Assembly (NCBI GenBank): GCA_017434755.1
Contig: JAFRER010000003.1
Coordinates: 186,001 to 250,000, forward strand
Length of the DNA stretch: 64,000 bases
Direction: 5' to 3'
Source: Oscillospiraceae bacterium
GTDB taxonomy: Bacteria; Bacillota; Clostridia; Oscillospirales; Oscillospiraceae
In this document: positions 1-7,957 of the stretch, piece by piece
How positions within the stretch are numbered: the first letter of the stretch is position 1
How the letters are laid out: each line of letters starts with the position of its first letter
Made by a program: the position numbers and the translations under genes
Notes under the pieces: model-generated
What the model was told of the DNA's origin: nothing
Database searches by the model: none
The model's input: only the letters and a program-made list of their open reading frames with translations

Positions 1-23
1 ACGCAAGAATAATTCCTCTATGA

Positions 24-329
24 TCATCTTTTGGGCGGCAGCTCATCGAATACGGCATTGAAAAGCATATCAAGAGATTCTCTGTTGTCGACATCTTCAA
101 CGAGAAGCATTTCCTTTGCGCCTTCATACGGAGAAACGGACGGCGCGTTTTTCAGCAGGTTATTTGCAGTCTCGGTCTTTTTTACAAGGAATCTGTCATC
201 ATAGATGCCGCCGATTATTTTCCCGTGGTAATAAAGGATGTATTCTCCCATCATCTTTTTGCTGGAAATCCCGTCCAGATCCGAAAGCTGGTCAAGAATA
301 AATTCAAGATACTCTTTGCTGGAAGCCAT
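24..329 (-). CDS. TfoX N-terminal domain protein
   Basis: The 101-residue product matches the small stand-alone TfoX_N (Sxy-like) family: an N-terminal helix, the SSKKMMGEY-like stretch near residues 22-30, then a beta-hairpin with YYHGKIIGGI and FLVKKT. In gamma-proteobacteria the full TfoX/Sxy protein regulates competence, but the short single-domain form common in Firmicutes has no firm role. The ATG at 329 has a good ribosome site (AGAGGG) nine bases upstream. It is the last gene of a minus-strand run that starts near 2.2 kb, and the NTF2-like pseudogene ends 43 bases upstream. Family assignment is confident; a role in DNA uptake is not implied. Confidence 0.8.
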   Translation of the reverse strand: MASSKEYLEFILDQLSDLDGISSKKMMGEYILYYHGKIIGGIYDDRFLVKKTETANNLLKNAPSVSPYEGAKEMLLVEDVDNRESLDMLFNAVFDELPPKR

Positions 330-371
330 CGTCTTTACCCTCTGAAATCATAGTATTCTGAATATTGTCTT

Positions 372-740
372 TTAGTGGATAGGCTTGCCTATTCCCAGAC
401 GTTTTCTCCATTCCGGAGTATCTCCGTCATCCGCCCAGTATTCGTCCAAAGAGCTGACTCTGCCATCGGCAAACCTGAAAAAGCTGACAACGTGATAAGA
501 TGCGGATCTGTCCTTCGGGAATACATTAACCACCGTGATGAGTGTATCTCCGTATTCATCCGTTCTTTCAACTATACCGTCCCAAGAACCGGGGTACTCA
601 CAATTAGCCCGTATGAATTACGAAACAGTGAACTGCTCATTTGTGCAATGCCATCTGATGACAGCATCCTTGCAGAAATATTCCCCGATAGCATCGCGGT
701 TTTGTGTAAGAATATCCTTCCAGATTGATCCTGCATCCAT
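372..740 (-). pseudogene. NTF2/SnoaL-like protein, broken by in-frame TAA
   Basis: Reading from ATG 740 gives 122 codons before the natural stop at 372-374, but codon 41 (618-620) is TAA. The halves on either side read as one continuous protein: residues before the stop include IRWHCTNEQFTV, those after include FIRANCEYPGSWDG and, near the end, VVSFFRFADGRVSSLDEYWADDG. This is the style of small nuclear-transport-factor-2-like (SnoaL-fold) proteins of Firmicutes, in which the stop position is usually an acidic residue, so a GAA-to-TAA change is the simplest explanation. The start overlaps the stop of the upstream acetyltransferase (TGATG, 742-738) and has a GAGGTGAT ribosome site. Either the gene is dead or the base is a sequence error. 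Confidence 0.75.
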
Positions 741-1270
741 CAGATCACCTCATGCCCTGCATCTCTTCTTATCTTAAAGTATTTGAAATCCTTGTCTTCC
801 GAGATCAGTTTAAAGCCTGCTTTTTCCAAAACGTGCTAACTTCTGGTGTTCGTTTTGAGCGCATCCGCATAAAGAACCGGAATATCCAAATCAAAGAACA
901 CAAACTGGACAGCTAGTTTCTCGGCTGCAGTACCGATCCCTTGATCCTTGAAACGCGCGTTTTTAAGAGTGATGCTCATAACTGCGCTTTTATGCTCATC
1001 GATACTTTTTATAAGGATCTCACCGGCGATTTCATCCTCATACATGATCGCAAGCGGGATCCTGTTCAGATCGATCTGCCGACGGATATACTGTTCCACC
1101 TTATCTTCACTGTATGTAAACGGAACGTATGACGCACTGTCCGGATACAGGTCCGGGTCATTTTCATATTCCATGAAAAAGCTGTGATACATCTCCGGAG
1201 TCATCGGAATAAGTCTGATTCTGTCCTTCTCCATATCATCTGATAATGTCTGATAATCCGTTTTTACCAA
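740..1270 (-). pseudogene. GNAT N-acetyltransferase, broken by in-frame TAG
   Basis: The frame from a TTG at 1270 (or ATG at 1234) encodes a GNAT-fold acetyltransferase of about 176 residues, which would transfer an acetyl group from acetyl-CoA to an amine. Codon 145 (836-838) is TAG. Sequence after it, HVLEKAGFKLISED, is the usual GNAT C-terminal strand; in relatives the residue before HVLEKAGF is Gln, so CAG-to-TAG is likely. Ahead of the stop are the acetyl-CoA loop region FKDQGIGTAAE and YADALKTNTRS. The TTG start overlaps the end of the MazG-like gene by seven bases, and the natural TGA (740-742) overlaps the ATG of the NTF2-like gene, so three genes were translationally coupled. Truncation removes part of the substrate and CoA site. 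Confidence 0.78.
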
Positions 1271-1593
1271 CGAATCATGTTTATTTCGAATTTGCTGACA
1301 TAAACCTGTTTCAGTTCTTCTGCCGTTATCCCATAGCAGAGAAGAATATCGTTGAAATACATGAGCACATCCGCTAATTCTTCTACAAACTGTTCCCGGA
1401 AATCAGTGTCCTGACCGGTTATCTCTCTACTATGTTTTTTTATTATATCAATAACTTCTCCGATTTCGCCTATCATCCATAACAACTGGTCTTTTCCGCG
1501 TTCAGGACTTATCGGATCCCATAAATCCTTATATTTTCCCTGTAATGACTTCTGCATTTCAAGCATTTCATTAATTCCAAAATCATTCATCAT
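1264..1593 (-). CDS. MazG-like nucleotide pyrophosphohydrolase
   Basis: The 109-residue all-helical protein carries the MazG/dUTPase-superfamily metal site: E43xxE46 in IGEIGEVIDI and E72xxD75 in EELADVLMYF, which bind magnesium for hydrolysis of nucleoside triphosphates to monophosphates. Length fits the single-domain MazG-like family (E. coli MazG is a tandem repeat). Two adjacent ATGs (1593, 1590) follow a GGAGG; the second is better spaced. It lies directly upstream of, and overlaps, the acetyltransferase pseudogene. The substrate (a damaged or non-canonical nucleotide) cannot be read from the sequence. The gene itself looks intact. Confidence 0.8.
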   Translation of the reverse strand: MMNDFGINEMLEMQKSLQGKYKDLWDPISPERGKDQLLWMIGEIGEVIDIIKKHSREITGQDTDFREQFVEELADVLMYFNDILLCYGITAEELKQVYVSKFEINMIRW

Positions 1594-1621
1594 TTATCCT
1601 CCGAGATGTATTTCATCTTTG

Positions 1622-1756
1622 TCAGATGTTCAACATGTCCATGCTTTGACAAGAGATTTTTTCTTCATCTCTGCTGTCATAGTATTCCTCAAGTAAACTC
1701 AATTTTATCTCCAGATATCTCAAACTGCCTGTTTCTTTGACATAAACACAGTCGTC
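1622..1756 (-). pseudogene. Remnant of a small unrecognised gene
   Basis: A 44-codon open stretch ends at TGA 1622-1624 and reads like protein (CVYVKETGSLRYLEIKL, then SLLEEYYDSRDEE), but it begins after two consecutive in-frame TGAs (1757-1762) and has no internal start near its 5' end. The next frame upstream also looks coding (IEKISFDETTVF) and runs into a stop at the same place, so a single frameshift around 1745-1760 would join them. I do not recognise the family. It sits between the DJ-1/PfpI gene and the MazG-like gene in the same orientation as the other damaged genes here. Confidence 0.35.
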
Positions 1757-1788
1757 TCATCAAACGAGATTTTTTCGATTATCCTTAA

Positions 1789-2241
1789 TTAAAATGCTTT
1801 ATGCATTTTCCAAAAATCAATAGTCTCCTGTAAATCTACTTCATCCACAAAGAGATTCATCTTCTTTCCAATAGCAATAGCCATATCAACGTACATATTT
1901 GCTCTTGCAGTAATCACGCATTCTCCAACGACCAGAGCCTCCTTAACAGAATGAGTCGATTCTATTCCATTAAGGATACCCGCGTTGTCCAGTTCATCTA
2001 CACCGTTGCATATACCTGCAACCAGATGTTTATTATCAACTACTGCACGAATAAATGAGTATACTTCTTCATTAGCTATGGATGAAATGTCACCTCCAGG
2101 CACAAGAAAGAGTTCTACCTCTTTTGGATCAATTTCATTTAATGCAAAGATTATTTCATGTCCGGCATATTGAAGGAAATAATTAGTAATCACGATTTCA
2201 TAAATGCAACATGTCTCATATAATAATACAACTGTTTTCAT
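1789..2241 (-). CDS. DJ-1/PfpI family protein
   Basis: 150-residue member of the DJ-1/PfpI (class I glutamine amidotransferase-like) superfamily. The nucleophile elbow is seen as AGICNG with Cys78, the acidic partner is likely Glu15, and the oxyanion-loop glycines are in VPGGD (48-51). The family includes chaperones, glyoxalase-like enzymes and proteases; which applies here is unknown. A ribosome site (TGGAGTT) stands eight bases before the ATG at 2241. Codon use is more AT-rich than in the housekeeping genes of the window, in keeping with an accessory origin. Confidence 0.8.
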   Translation of the reverse strand: MKTVVLLYETCCIYEIVITNYFLQYAGHEIIFALNEIDPKEVELFLVPGGDISSIANEEVYSFIRAVVDNKHLVAGICNGVDELDNAGILNGIESTHSVKEALVVGECVITARANMYVDMAIAIGKKMNLFVDEVDLQETIDFWKMHKAF

Positions 2242-2260
2242 ATTGTAACTCCATTCATCC

Positions 2261-2356
2261 TCACAAATCCCGATTTATCGCCTCTCCGCCGACTGCGATG
2301 GCAGTGTGGGTGCCGTAGGGGATGATGAAATAGTGTTGTTTATCTACTAAACCCAT
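2261..2356 (-). other. Small ORF or gene remnant, unrecognised
   Basis: An ATG at 2356, inside the end of the HicB/DinB-like gene, opens a 31-codon frame ending at TGA 2261-2263. Its translation (HYFIIPYGTHTAIAVGG in the middle) is protein-like and G+C richer than the flanks, resembling the C-terminal end of a larger protein. There is no ribosome site. It is most simply the tail of a deleted gene; a real micropeptide is less likely. Confidence 0.2.
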
Positions 2357-3047
2357 ATATATCAGGTATAGCGTCCGTCCCGAATGTCAGAATCCCCATT
2401 CTGTACATCGCTTTGGCGTGGATCCTGTCATGCCAGATAAAGCGTCTTAAAATCTTTCTTACCGACCATTGCTCACCGTAACTGCCAATAACGGGCTCAA
2501 GTGATAAGTATCCCTCTATGGATTCAAGTGCTTCAAAGCCCCTTGCCCTGCAGGAAACAATTGTTCCTTCATTGTCGGCCTCCGCACCAACTTCGGAAAA
2601 ATAATATTCGTTGACATTCTTTGTGTGCTGATACATTTCCTCTGCGGTGCGAGGAACTGAACCGTAAAATGTCTTGCGGTAAGGAAGGGCGCTCTTATGT
2701 TTATCAGGGAAAGAACTGTAGAGTGAGTAAAAATCCTCGGCAGATTTCATAGCTAAAGATTTTAGATATTGATATTCTTCGGCTGTCAAAGACCTTTCTT
2801 CTGCAGTAAACAAGACATCACTATCCGCATCGCTGATCTGCAGATCGGATTCCTTTTCCTGTACGATTTCAATATCATAATTGTCAAGCGGCGTTTCTCC
2901 CAGCCACAATTGATACCGCCGTATTTCTTGAGGCATCTTTCGTATTGCTTCTTCTTTCGAGGCGCCTCTTGTAAAAGCTCCAACTAAACTACTGGCATAA
3001 AGGATGCTATCATTGCCATTATGTTCCCATACGCAATTTACTCTCAT
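2340..3047 (-). CDS. HicB-like domain fused to DinB-like metal-binding domain
   Basis: 235 residues from ATG 3047, chosen because GGAGAT stands five bases upstream; an upstream start at 3077 lacks one. Residues 1-60 resemble the compact HicB-type antitoxin fold (ASSLVGAFTRGASKEEAIRKMP, short strands followed by a helix). Residues about 85-235 resemble a DinB/YfiT four-helix bundle, with the three-histidine metal triad His141 (YQHTKN) and His206/His210 (FIWHDRIH). No HicA toxin gene is next to it, so it is not an ordinary toxin-antitoxin pair. DinB-fold enzymes are often thiol-dependent transferases; the substrate is not evident. The domain calls come from motif reading only. Confidence 0.6.
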   Translation of the reverse strand: MRVNCVWEHNGNDSILYASSLVGAFTRGASKEEAIRKMPQEIRRYQLWLGETPLDNYDIEIVQEKESDLQISDADSDVLFTAEERSLTAEEYQYLKSLAMKSAEDFYSLYSSFPDKHKSALPYRKTFYGSVPRTAEEMYQHTKNVNEYYFSEVGAEADNEGTIVSCRARGFEALESIEGYLSLEPVIGSYGEQWSVRKILRRFIWHDRIHAKAMYRMGILTFGTDAIPDIYGFSR

Positions 3048-3138
3048 TTTTGATCTCCATATATCCCGATTTACCAATCTTATTTCTGTTGTTTTGAATA
3101 ATCTATATTCTTTGGCTCATATGGGACTGAAAAAAGTC

Positions 3139-4503
3139 TTATTTCTGGCGGTACAAGAGGCATACCGTCTCAACATGATTCGTTTTTGGAAACATATCAA
3201 AAACGCTCAGATCCATCACTTCATATCCGTTTTCAATGAATACACCTATATCCCGCGCAAGAGTAGCCGGGTTGCAGGATACATATACGATCCGTTCCGG
3301 ATCATAGGAACAGATGTCCGTAATGGTCTTTCTGTCAAGCCCTTTTCGCGGCGGATCGACAACGATGCAGTCGGGAATGAAACCGGTCTGTTCCGTGTAT
3401 TCTTTAAAACCGATAGCATCCGAACAGAAGAATTCAGCATTTCGGATATCGTTTATCATGGCATTTTCTTTTGCGTTTTCAATAGCCTGCTCAACGATCT
3501 CCACACCGATCACTCTCCCGGAATACCGCGACAGATACAGGCTGATCGTCCCGATGCCGCAATACAGGTCAAGAATATTGTCATCCTCTTTACTGACCGC
3601 ATATTCCCGGACTTTTTCATAGAGCCTTTCTGCCTGCGGTGAATTGATCTGATAAAAGGACAGCGGAGAAATGCGGAATCTCAGGCCGCAAAGTTCATCG
3701 ATCAGGTAATCTCTGCCCCAAAGGACGTGAAGCCTTCCCTTCAGCAGCTTGTTTCCGGGAATTTTGTCGATATCGAGTATAACCCCGACTATCTCGGGAA
3801 ATGCGGAAACGAGCTCGGCGGTGATCTTTTCCGTTTTCTCTCCGAATCCTCTTGCGGATGTGATGCAGACGATGACCTCACCGGTCTGGTGCGCCGTGCG
3901 GATAAAGAGGTGTCGGATATGCCCGCAGAGCGTCGTTTCATCAAAGGCGGTAAATCCATAACGGTTCAGGATATCCGTAAGAAATGAAGCAATGCGCGAA
4001 CTGATCTCCGGCTGGATGGAGCAGTTTTCCACAGGTATGACATCATGGGAGCGATCCCTGTAGAAACCGGAAACGATTTTGCCGTTTCTGTTGGTAAATG
4101 AATATGTTGCTTTGTTCCGGTATCCAAGCTCCTGTTCACTGCCTGTTATCGATCCGACAGGATAATCCAGATGGGCGATGTGCAGAAGGGAATCCCGCAC
4201 GATAGCGCTCTTGTATGCAAGTTCTTCTGTATATGTCATATGCTGAGTCGTGCAGCCCCCGCATCTGTAATAATGCGGGCAGACAGGAACGCAGCGCTCA
4301 GGCGAGGGCTGAAGTATCTCTTCGATCCTGCCGTATGCGTAGGATGAAAGGGCTTTTACGATCCGTACTTTAATCGTTTCTCCCTTCAAAGCGTAGGGGA
4401 CAAAAACCGTCATGCCCCCGATATGGCATATCCCGGAAGCATCGGAAGAATAAGCTTCGATCGCAGCCGTATAACATTCATTTTTAATCAGTGTCTGTTT
4501 CAT
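3139..4503 (-). CDS. rlmD: 23S rRNA uracil-C5 methyltransferase (RlmD/TrmA family)
   Basis: 454 residues. An N-terminal TRAM-like beta domain (about 8-60) precedes an iron-sulfur type cysteine set (CVPVCPHYYRCGGC, about 74-90) and a SAM-dependent methyltransferase domain with the SAM-binding motif LDLYCGIGTISL, the DPPRKGL motif and the nucleophile in YVSCNPATLARD. These define the family that methylates C5 of a uridine in rRNA (RlmD/RlmCD) or tRNA (TrmA); the cluster favours an rRNA enzyme. The start at 4503 has no ribosome site, but a sigma-A promoter lies so close that the mRNA would begin at the ATG itself. Upstream ATGs at 4524 and 4593 also lack ribosome sites and lie inside or beyond the promoter. 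Confidence 0.9.
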   Translation of the reverse strand: MKQTLIKNECYTAAIEAYSSDASGICHIGGMTVFVPYALKGETIKVRIVKALSSYAYGRIEEILQPSPERCVPVCPHYYRCGGCTTQHMTYTEELAYKSAIVRDSLLHIAHLDYPVGSITGSEQELGYRNKATYSFTNRNGKIVSGFYRDRSHDVIPVENCSIQPEISSRIASFLTDILNRYGFTAFDETTLCGHIRHLFIRTAHQTGEVIVCITSARGFGEKTEKITAELVSAFPEIVGVILDIDKIPGNKLLKGRLHVLWGRDYLIDELCGLRFRISPLSFYQINSPQAERLYEKVREYAVSKEDDNILDLYCGIGTISLYLSRYSGRVIGVEIVEQAIENAKENAMINDIRNAEFFCSDAIGFKEYTEQTGFIPDCIVVDPPRKGLDRKTITDICSYDPERIVYVSCNPATLARDIGVFIENGYEVMDLSVFDMFPKTNHVETVCLLYRQK

Positions 4504-4509
4504 GGGAAA

Positions 4510-4538
4510 ATAATAACATTTCATTTGAAATCTATCAA
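4510..4538 (-). promoter_or_regulatory. Sigma-A promoter of rlmD, apparently leaderless
   Basis: On the minus strand TTGATA (4538-4533) is followed after 17 bases by TATTAT (4515-4510). Six bases then separate the -10 from the ATG at 4503, so the expected start of transcription is the A of the ATG or within a base or two of it. Confidence 0.65.
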
Positions 4539-4553
4539 TGATGGAGTTATTAT
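4525..4553 (+). promoter_or_regulatory. Sigma-A promoter of the HD-queA-tgt operon
   Basis: TTGAAA (4525-4530), a 17-base spacer, and TATTAT (4548-4553), 33 bases ahead of the HD-domain gene, which has a strong AAAGGAGG site. It physically overlaps the opposing rlmD promoter, so polymerase at one should hinder the other. Confidence 0.65.
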
Positions 4554-4586
4554 TACAAAGTATCATGCTAAAAAGGAGGACAAAAC

Positions 4587-5141
4587 ATGTCAACTATTCC
4601 GACTCCTGAACAGGCTCTGCAGATCCTGGAAAAATACAACAAGGATGATTTCCATCTCCATCATGCAAAGACAGTGTCCAATGTGATGGGTTTTTTTGCA
4701 AAGGAATATGATCCGGAAAACGTTGCTTTCTGGGAAACGGTCGGCATGCTGCACGATATCGATTTTGAACTGTATCCAGAGCAGCACTGCGTTAAAGCGG
4801 TCGATATCCTGAAAGAAGAGAACATAGACGATTCCGTTATCCATGCCGTTGTCAGCCATGGTTACGGGATCTGCTCCGATGTGGAACCGGAAAAATACAT
4901 GGAAAAAGTGCTCTTTGCAGTCGATGAGCTTACAGGACTCATCGGAGCGGCTGCACTGATGCGTCCGACCGGGATCAGCGATATGGAAGCCAAATCCGTT
5001 ATGAAAAAGTTCAAGGATAAGAAATTCGCTGCCGGCTGTTCGAGAGAAGTGATAGCCCGTGGAGCCGAGATGCTCGGCGTCGAGCTGAAGGATCTTATGG
5101 AAAAAACCATCATCGCCATGCGAGAGACGCAGGATAAATGA
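4587..5141 (+). CDS. HD-domain phosphohydrolase-like protein
   Basis: 184 residues with the HD superfamily metal signature: HHAKTVS near 24, the HD doublet in GMLHDIDFE (about residues 56-57), His in VSHGYG and a later Asp in AVDELTGL. Members hydrolyse phosphate esters or nucleotides using divalent metal; short HDIG proteins like this one are common in Clostridia but mostly uncharacterised. An AAAGGAGG ribosome site precedes ATG 4587. Its last four bases overlap the start of queA, implying coupled translation and possibly a link to tRNA or nucleotide metabolism, though that link is inference. Confidence 0.8.
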   Translation: MSTIPTPEQALQILEKYNKDDFHLHHAKTVSNVMGFFAKEYDPENVAFWETVGMLHDIDFELYPEQHCVKAVDILKEENIDDSVIHAVVSHGYGICSDVEPEKYMEKVLFAVDELTGLIGAAALMRPTGISDMEAKSVMKKFKDKKFAAGCSREVIARGAEMLGVELKDLMEKTIIAMRETQDK

Positions 5142-6160
5142 AAAAATCAGATTTCTGGTTTGATCTGCCTCCGGAACTGATCGCGCAGACTCCCATACAG
5201 GAGCGTGACCATTCCCGGCTGATGGTGCTGGATAAGCAGACCGGCACGATCGGGCACAATCACTTTTATGATCTCCCTCAGTATTTACAAGCCGGTGACT
5301 GTCTTGTACTGAACGATTCAAGAGTGCTTCCCGCGAGACTTCTCGGTTCAAGAAGCAGCGGGGGAGCAGCAGAGCTTCTTCTCCTCAGGGATATCGGAGA
5401 CAGAAAGTGGGAATGCCTTGCCCGCCCCGGAAGAAGAATACGCCCCGGAACAAGGCTCGTATTCGGAAACGGTGAACTGGAAGCGGAAGTTCTTGATGTC
5501 AACGAAGGCGGAAACAGGATCGTCCGATTCGAATATGAAGGGATCTTTCTGGAGGTCCTTGATTCTCTCGGGAAAATGCCGCTTCCGCCTTATATAACAA
5601 AAGAACTGAAAGAGCCGGAACGTTATCAGACAGTATACAGCAGAGTAGTCGGAAGTGCTGCCGCTCCGACTGCAGGTCTTCACTTTACGGACGAACTGCT
5701 TGCATGTATCCGAAGCAAAGGGGTTGAAGTCTGTTTTCTTACGCTGCATGTAGGTCTGGGCACCTTCAGACCTGTCAAAGAGGATGATATAGAAGATCAT
5801 CTGATGCATTCGGAATTCTGCACGATCCCGGAAGAGACTGCCGAGGCTGTCAACAAGACGAAGGCGGAAGGCCATAAAGTTATAGCCGTCGGGACCACCT
5901 CCTGCAGGACGCTTGAGAGTTTTACGGATGATTCCGGTGTTTTGCACAGCGGGAGCAAATGGACGGACATCTTCATTTATCCCGGTTACAGATTCAAATG
6001 TGTCGATTCTCTCATCACGAATTTTCATCTGCCGGAAAGCACCCTGATCATGCTTGTTTCTGCTCTTGCCGGAAGAGAAAACGTTTTGAACGCTTATCAT
6101 GAGGCGATTGTGGAAAAATACAGGTTTTTCTCCTTCGGAGATGCCATGCTTATCAAGTAA
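5138..6160 (+). CDS. queA: S-adenosylmethionine:tRNA ribosyltransferase-isomerase
   Basis: 340 residues, normal length for QueA, which moves the ribosyl part of SAM onto preQ1 in tRNA to make epoxyqueuosine. Family motifs seen include the N-terminal [25 protein letters not shown], the [11 protein letters not shown] block and the C-terminal [16 protein letters not shown] 5138 overlaps the stop of the HD gene (ATGA). tgt follows after six bases, so the two queuosine genes form one unit under the promoter at 4525. No preQ1 riboswitch is seen ahead of the operon. Confidence 0.97.
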   Translation: MKKSDFWFDLPPELIAQTPIQERDHSRLMVLDKQTGTIGHNHFYDLPQYLQAGDCLVLNDSRVLPARLLGSRSSGGAAELLLLRDIGDRKWECLARPGRRIRPGTRLVFGNGELEAEVLDVNEGGNRIVRFEYEGIFLEVLDSLGKMPLPPYITKELKEPERYQTVYSRVVGSAAAPTAGLHFTDELLACIRSKGVEVCFLTLHVGLGTFRPVKEDDIEDHLMHSEFCTIPEETAEAVNKTKAEGHKVIAVGTTSCRTLESFTDDSGVLHSGSKWTDIFIYPGYRFKCVDSLITNFHLPESTLIMLVSALAGRENVLNAYHEAIVEKYRFFSFGDAMLIK

Positions 6161-6166
6161 AATCCT

Positions 6167-7297
6167 ATGTTTAAACTGATCAAAAAAGAGAATAAGGCCC
6201 GCCTCGGCATCATGGAGACGCCGCACGGCACGATCCAGACGCCCGTGTTCATGAATGTCGGCACGCAGGGGGCGATCAAAGGCGCACTTTCGGCAGTTGA
6301 TCTTGAGCGGATCAATTGTCAGGTGGAACTATCCAACACCTATCATCTGCATGTCCGCCCCAGTGACGAGCTGATCAAAAAGATGGGCGGTCTGCACACC
6401 TTCATGACCTGGGAGCATCCCATACTCACAGACAGCGGGGGATTTCAGATCTTCTCTCTTGCGGGTCTGCGAAAGATAAAAGAGGAAGGCGTATCCTTCA
6501 ACAGCCACATCGACGGAAGAAAAATATTCATGGGTCCTGAGGAGAGCATGCGTATCCAGTCCAATCTCGGTTCGGATATCGCCATGGCATTCGATGAATG
6601 CGTCAAGATCCCTTCACCCAGAGAATATGTGGAAAAATCTGCTGACCGCACGTACAGATGGCTCCAAAGATGTGCAGCTGCGCTGAAGGAATACAACAGC
6701 AGGGATGATGCGGTCAACCCCGGTCAGGTGCTCTTCGGGATCAATCAGGGGGCCGTCTTTAAGGATATCCGGATCGAACACATGAAAAAGATAGCCGAGC
6801 TCGGTCTTCCCGGCTATGCGATCGGCGGTCTGGCCGTGGGGGAGACGCATCAGGAGATGTATGACATCATTGAAGCGGTCGAGGAACATATGCCTCAGGA
6901 CCGGCCGCGATATCTGATGGGAGTCGGCACTCCGGGCAATATTATCGAAGGCGTGTACAGAGGCGTGGACTTCTTCGATTGCGTAATGCCTGCACGGAAC
7001 GGCAGACACGGCCACCTTTTCACCTGGGACGGGATCATAAACATAAAAAACGAAAAATATGCAGAAGACTCCGAACCGATCGATGTGCAGTGCAGCTGTC
7101 CGGTATGTTCCCGCTATTCCCGGGCATATCTTCGGCATCTGTTTAAGGCGGAAGAAATGCTTGCCATGCGGCTGTCCGTGATGCATAACCTCTATTTTTA
7201 CAATGGACTGATGGCAAGAATAAGGGATAGCATCCGGAACGATTCCTTTGCAGAATTCCGAGCCAGATATTCCGCCTTGCTCGATACAAGAATTTAG
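6167..7297 (+). CDS. tgt: Queuine/preQ1 tRNA-guanine transglycosylase
   Basis: 376 residues. Tgt exchanges guanine-34 for preQ1 in tRNAs with GUN anticodons, the step before QueA. The general acid/base Asp89 is in LTDSGGFQ, the nucleophile Asp in VDFFDCVMPARNG, and the zinc site in CSCPVCSRYSRAYLRHL with the later His of MHNLYFYN. The gene follows queA after six bases. The preQ1 biosynthesis genes (queC, queD, queE, queF) are not in the window, so the cell either makes preQ1 from genes elsewhere or salvages it. Confidence 0.97.
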   Translation: MFKLIKKENKARLGIMETPHGTIQTPVFMNVGTQGAIKGALSAVDLERINCQVELSNTYHLHVRPSDELIKKMGGLHTFMTWEHPILTDSGGFQIFSLAGLRKIKEEGVSFNSHIDGRKIFMGPEESMRIQSNLGSDIAMAFDECVKIPSPREYVEKSADRTYRWLQRCAAALKEYNSRDDAVNPGQVLFGINQGAVFKDIRIEHMKKIAELGLPGYAIGGLAVGETHQEMYDIIEAVEEHMPQDRPRYLMGVGTPGNIIEGVYRGVDFFDCVMPARNGRHGHLFTWDGIINIKNEKYAEDSEPIDVQCSCPVCSRYSRAYLRHLFKAEEMLAMRLSVMHNLYFYNGLMARIRDSIRNDSFAEFRARYSALLDTRI

Positions 7298-7308
7298 AAC
7301 GGGCAGAC

Positions 7309-7337
7309 TTGAAATTATATGGTTGTCTATGTATAAT
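7309..7337 (+). promoter_or_regulatory. Sigma-A promoter of yajC
   Basis: TTGAAA (7309-7314), 17-base spacer, TATAAT (7332-7337), giving a leader of roughly 22 bases before the yajC ATG. Confidence 0.75.
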
Positions 7338-7366
7338 AAGCTACAAATCTATTGGAGGTTAATTAC

Positions 7367-7714
7367 ATGATTTTATTCTTGGAAGAAGCTGCAAGCAGCG
7401 GTGGAATGGGATACTCGTCCATTATTATGATCGTAGCGATGTTCGCTATTTTCTATTTTCTTATCATCAGACCTGAAAATAAGAAAAAGAAAAAAGCGGA
7501 GGAGATGCGCAACTCACTGAATCTGGGTGAGGAGATCGTTACGATCGGAGGTATGACGGGAAAGATCGTCCAGATCACGGAAGATACCATCACGTTCGAG
7601 ACCGGCGAAGACCGCGTCCGTATCCAGATCAAAAAATGGGCCATTTCCACAACTGCAAAAATGGAAGCGGCTGAAGCCGAAGCCAAAACCACGAAAATGT
7701 TCGGCCGGAAATAA
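7367..7714 (+). CDS. yajC: Preprotein translocase subunit YajC
   Basis: 115 residues with one N-terminal membrane helix (SSIIMIVAMFAIFYFLII), the RPENKKKKK positive patch after it, and the soluble domain with GEEIVTIGGMTGKIV. YajC joins the SecDF complex at the translocon. The start is ATG 7367, eight bases after GGAGG; an in-frame TTG at 7352 would place the ribosome site inside the gene. secD and secF do not follow, unlike the common tgt-yajC-secDF order; here xerD comes next after an AT-rich gap. Confidence 0.92.
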   Translation: MILFLEEAASSGGMGYSSIIMIVAMFAIFYFLIIRPENKKKKKAEEMRNSLNLGEEIVTIGGMTGKIVQITEDTITFETGEDRVRIQIKKWAISTTAKMEAAEAEAKTTKMFGRK

Positions 7715-7957
7715 GTGTTGACATAAAGCGGATACATAATCTCTTTGCAGCAGGCTTATGTCACTTACACTATATATTGTGTCTATTAAATATTGGTAAC
7801 AAAATATTGATTTTTATATTCTAATTTGACATTTTTTAGATTTTTTATAAATCTTTTTTACAAAACCCCTTGCCTTTTTTACCAAAATGTAATATATTGT
7901 TTCTGTAAATTATGTTAAGCAATATATTATGTTTAGATAATCAGGCGGGGTTTTCCT
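7715..7957. other. AT-rich intergenic region between yajC and xerD
   Basis: 243 bases, strongly AT-rich, without any open frame that looks coding and without a clear terminator. The best promoter match for xerD is TTGCCT (7870-7875), 17 bases, TATATT (7893-7898). Other TTGACA-like words at 7718 and around 7828 lack a well-spaced -10. Confidence 0.5.
7870..7898 (+). promoter_or_regulatory. Candidate sigma-A promoter of xerD
   Basis: TTGCCT, 17-base spacer, TATATT, about 60 bases before the xerD start. Competing AT-rich words nearby make this a moderate call. Confidence 0.4.

Noticed and set aside
372-1270. Alternative genetic code (TAG/TAA read as amino acids)
   Set aside because: Many intact genes in the window end at TAG or TAA with a neighbour starting right after, so these codons terminate normally.
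4554-5137. preQ1 riboswitch ahead of the queuosine genes
   Set aside because: The short leader before the HD gene has no preQ1-type hairpin and A-rich tail.
5348-6226. 292-codon antisense frame over queA
   Set aside because: queA is complete and conserved on the other strand; the antisense product has no protein-like motifs.
7718-7750. TTGACA-based promoter just after yajC
   Set aside because: No -10 element at a usable distance (15-19 bases) follows it.
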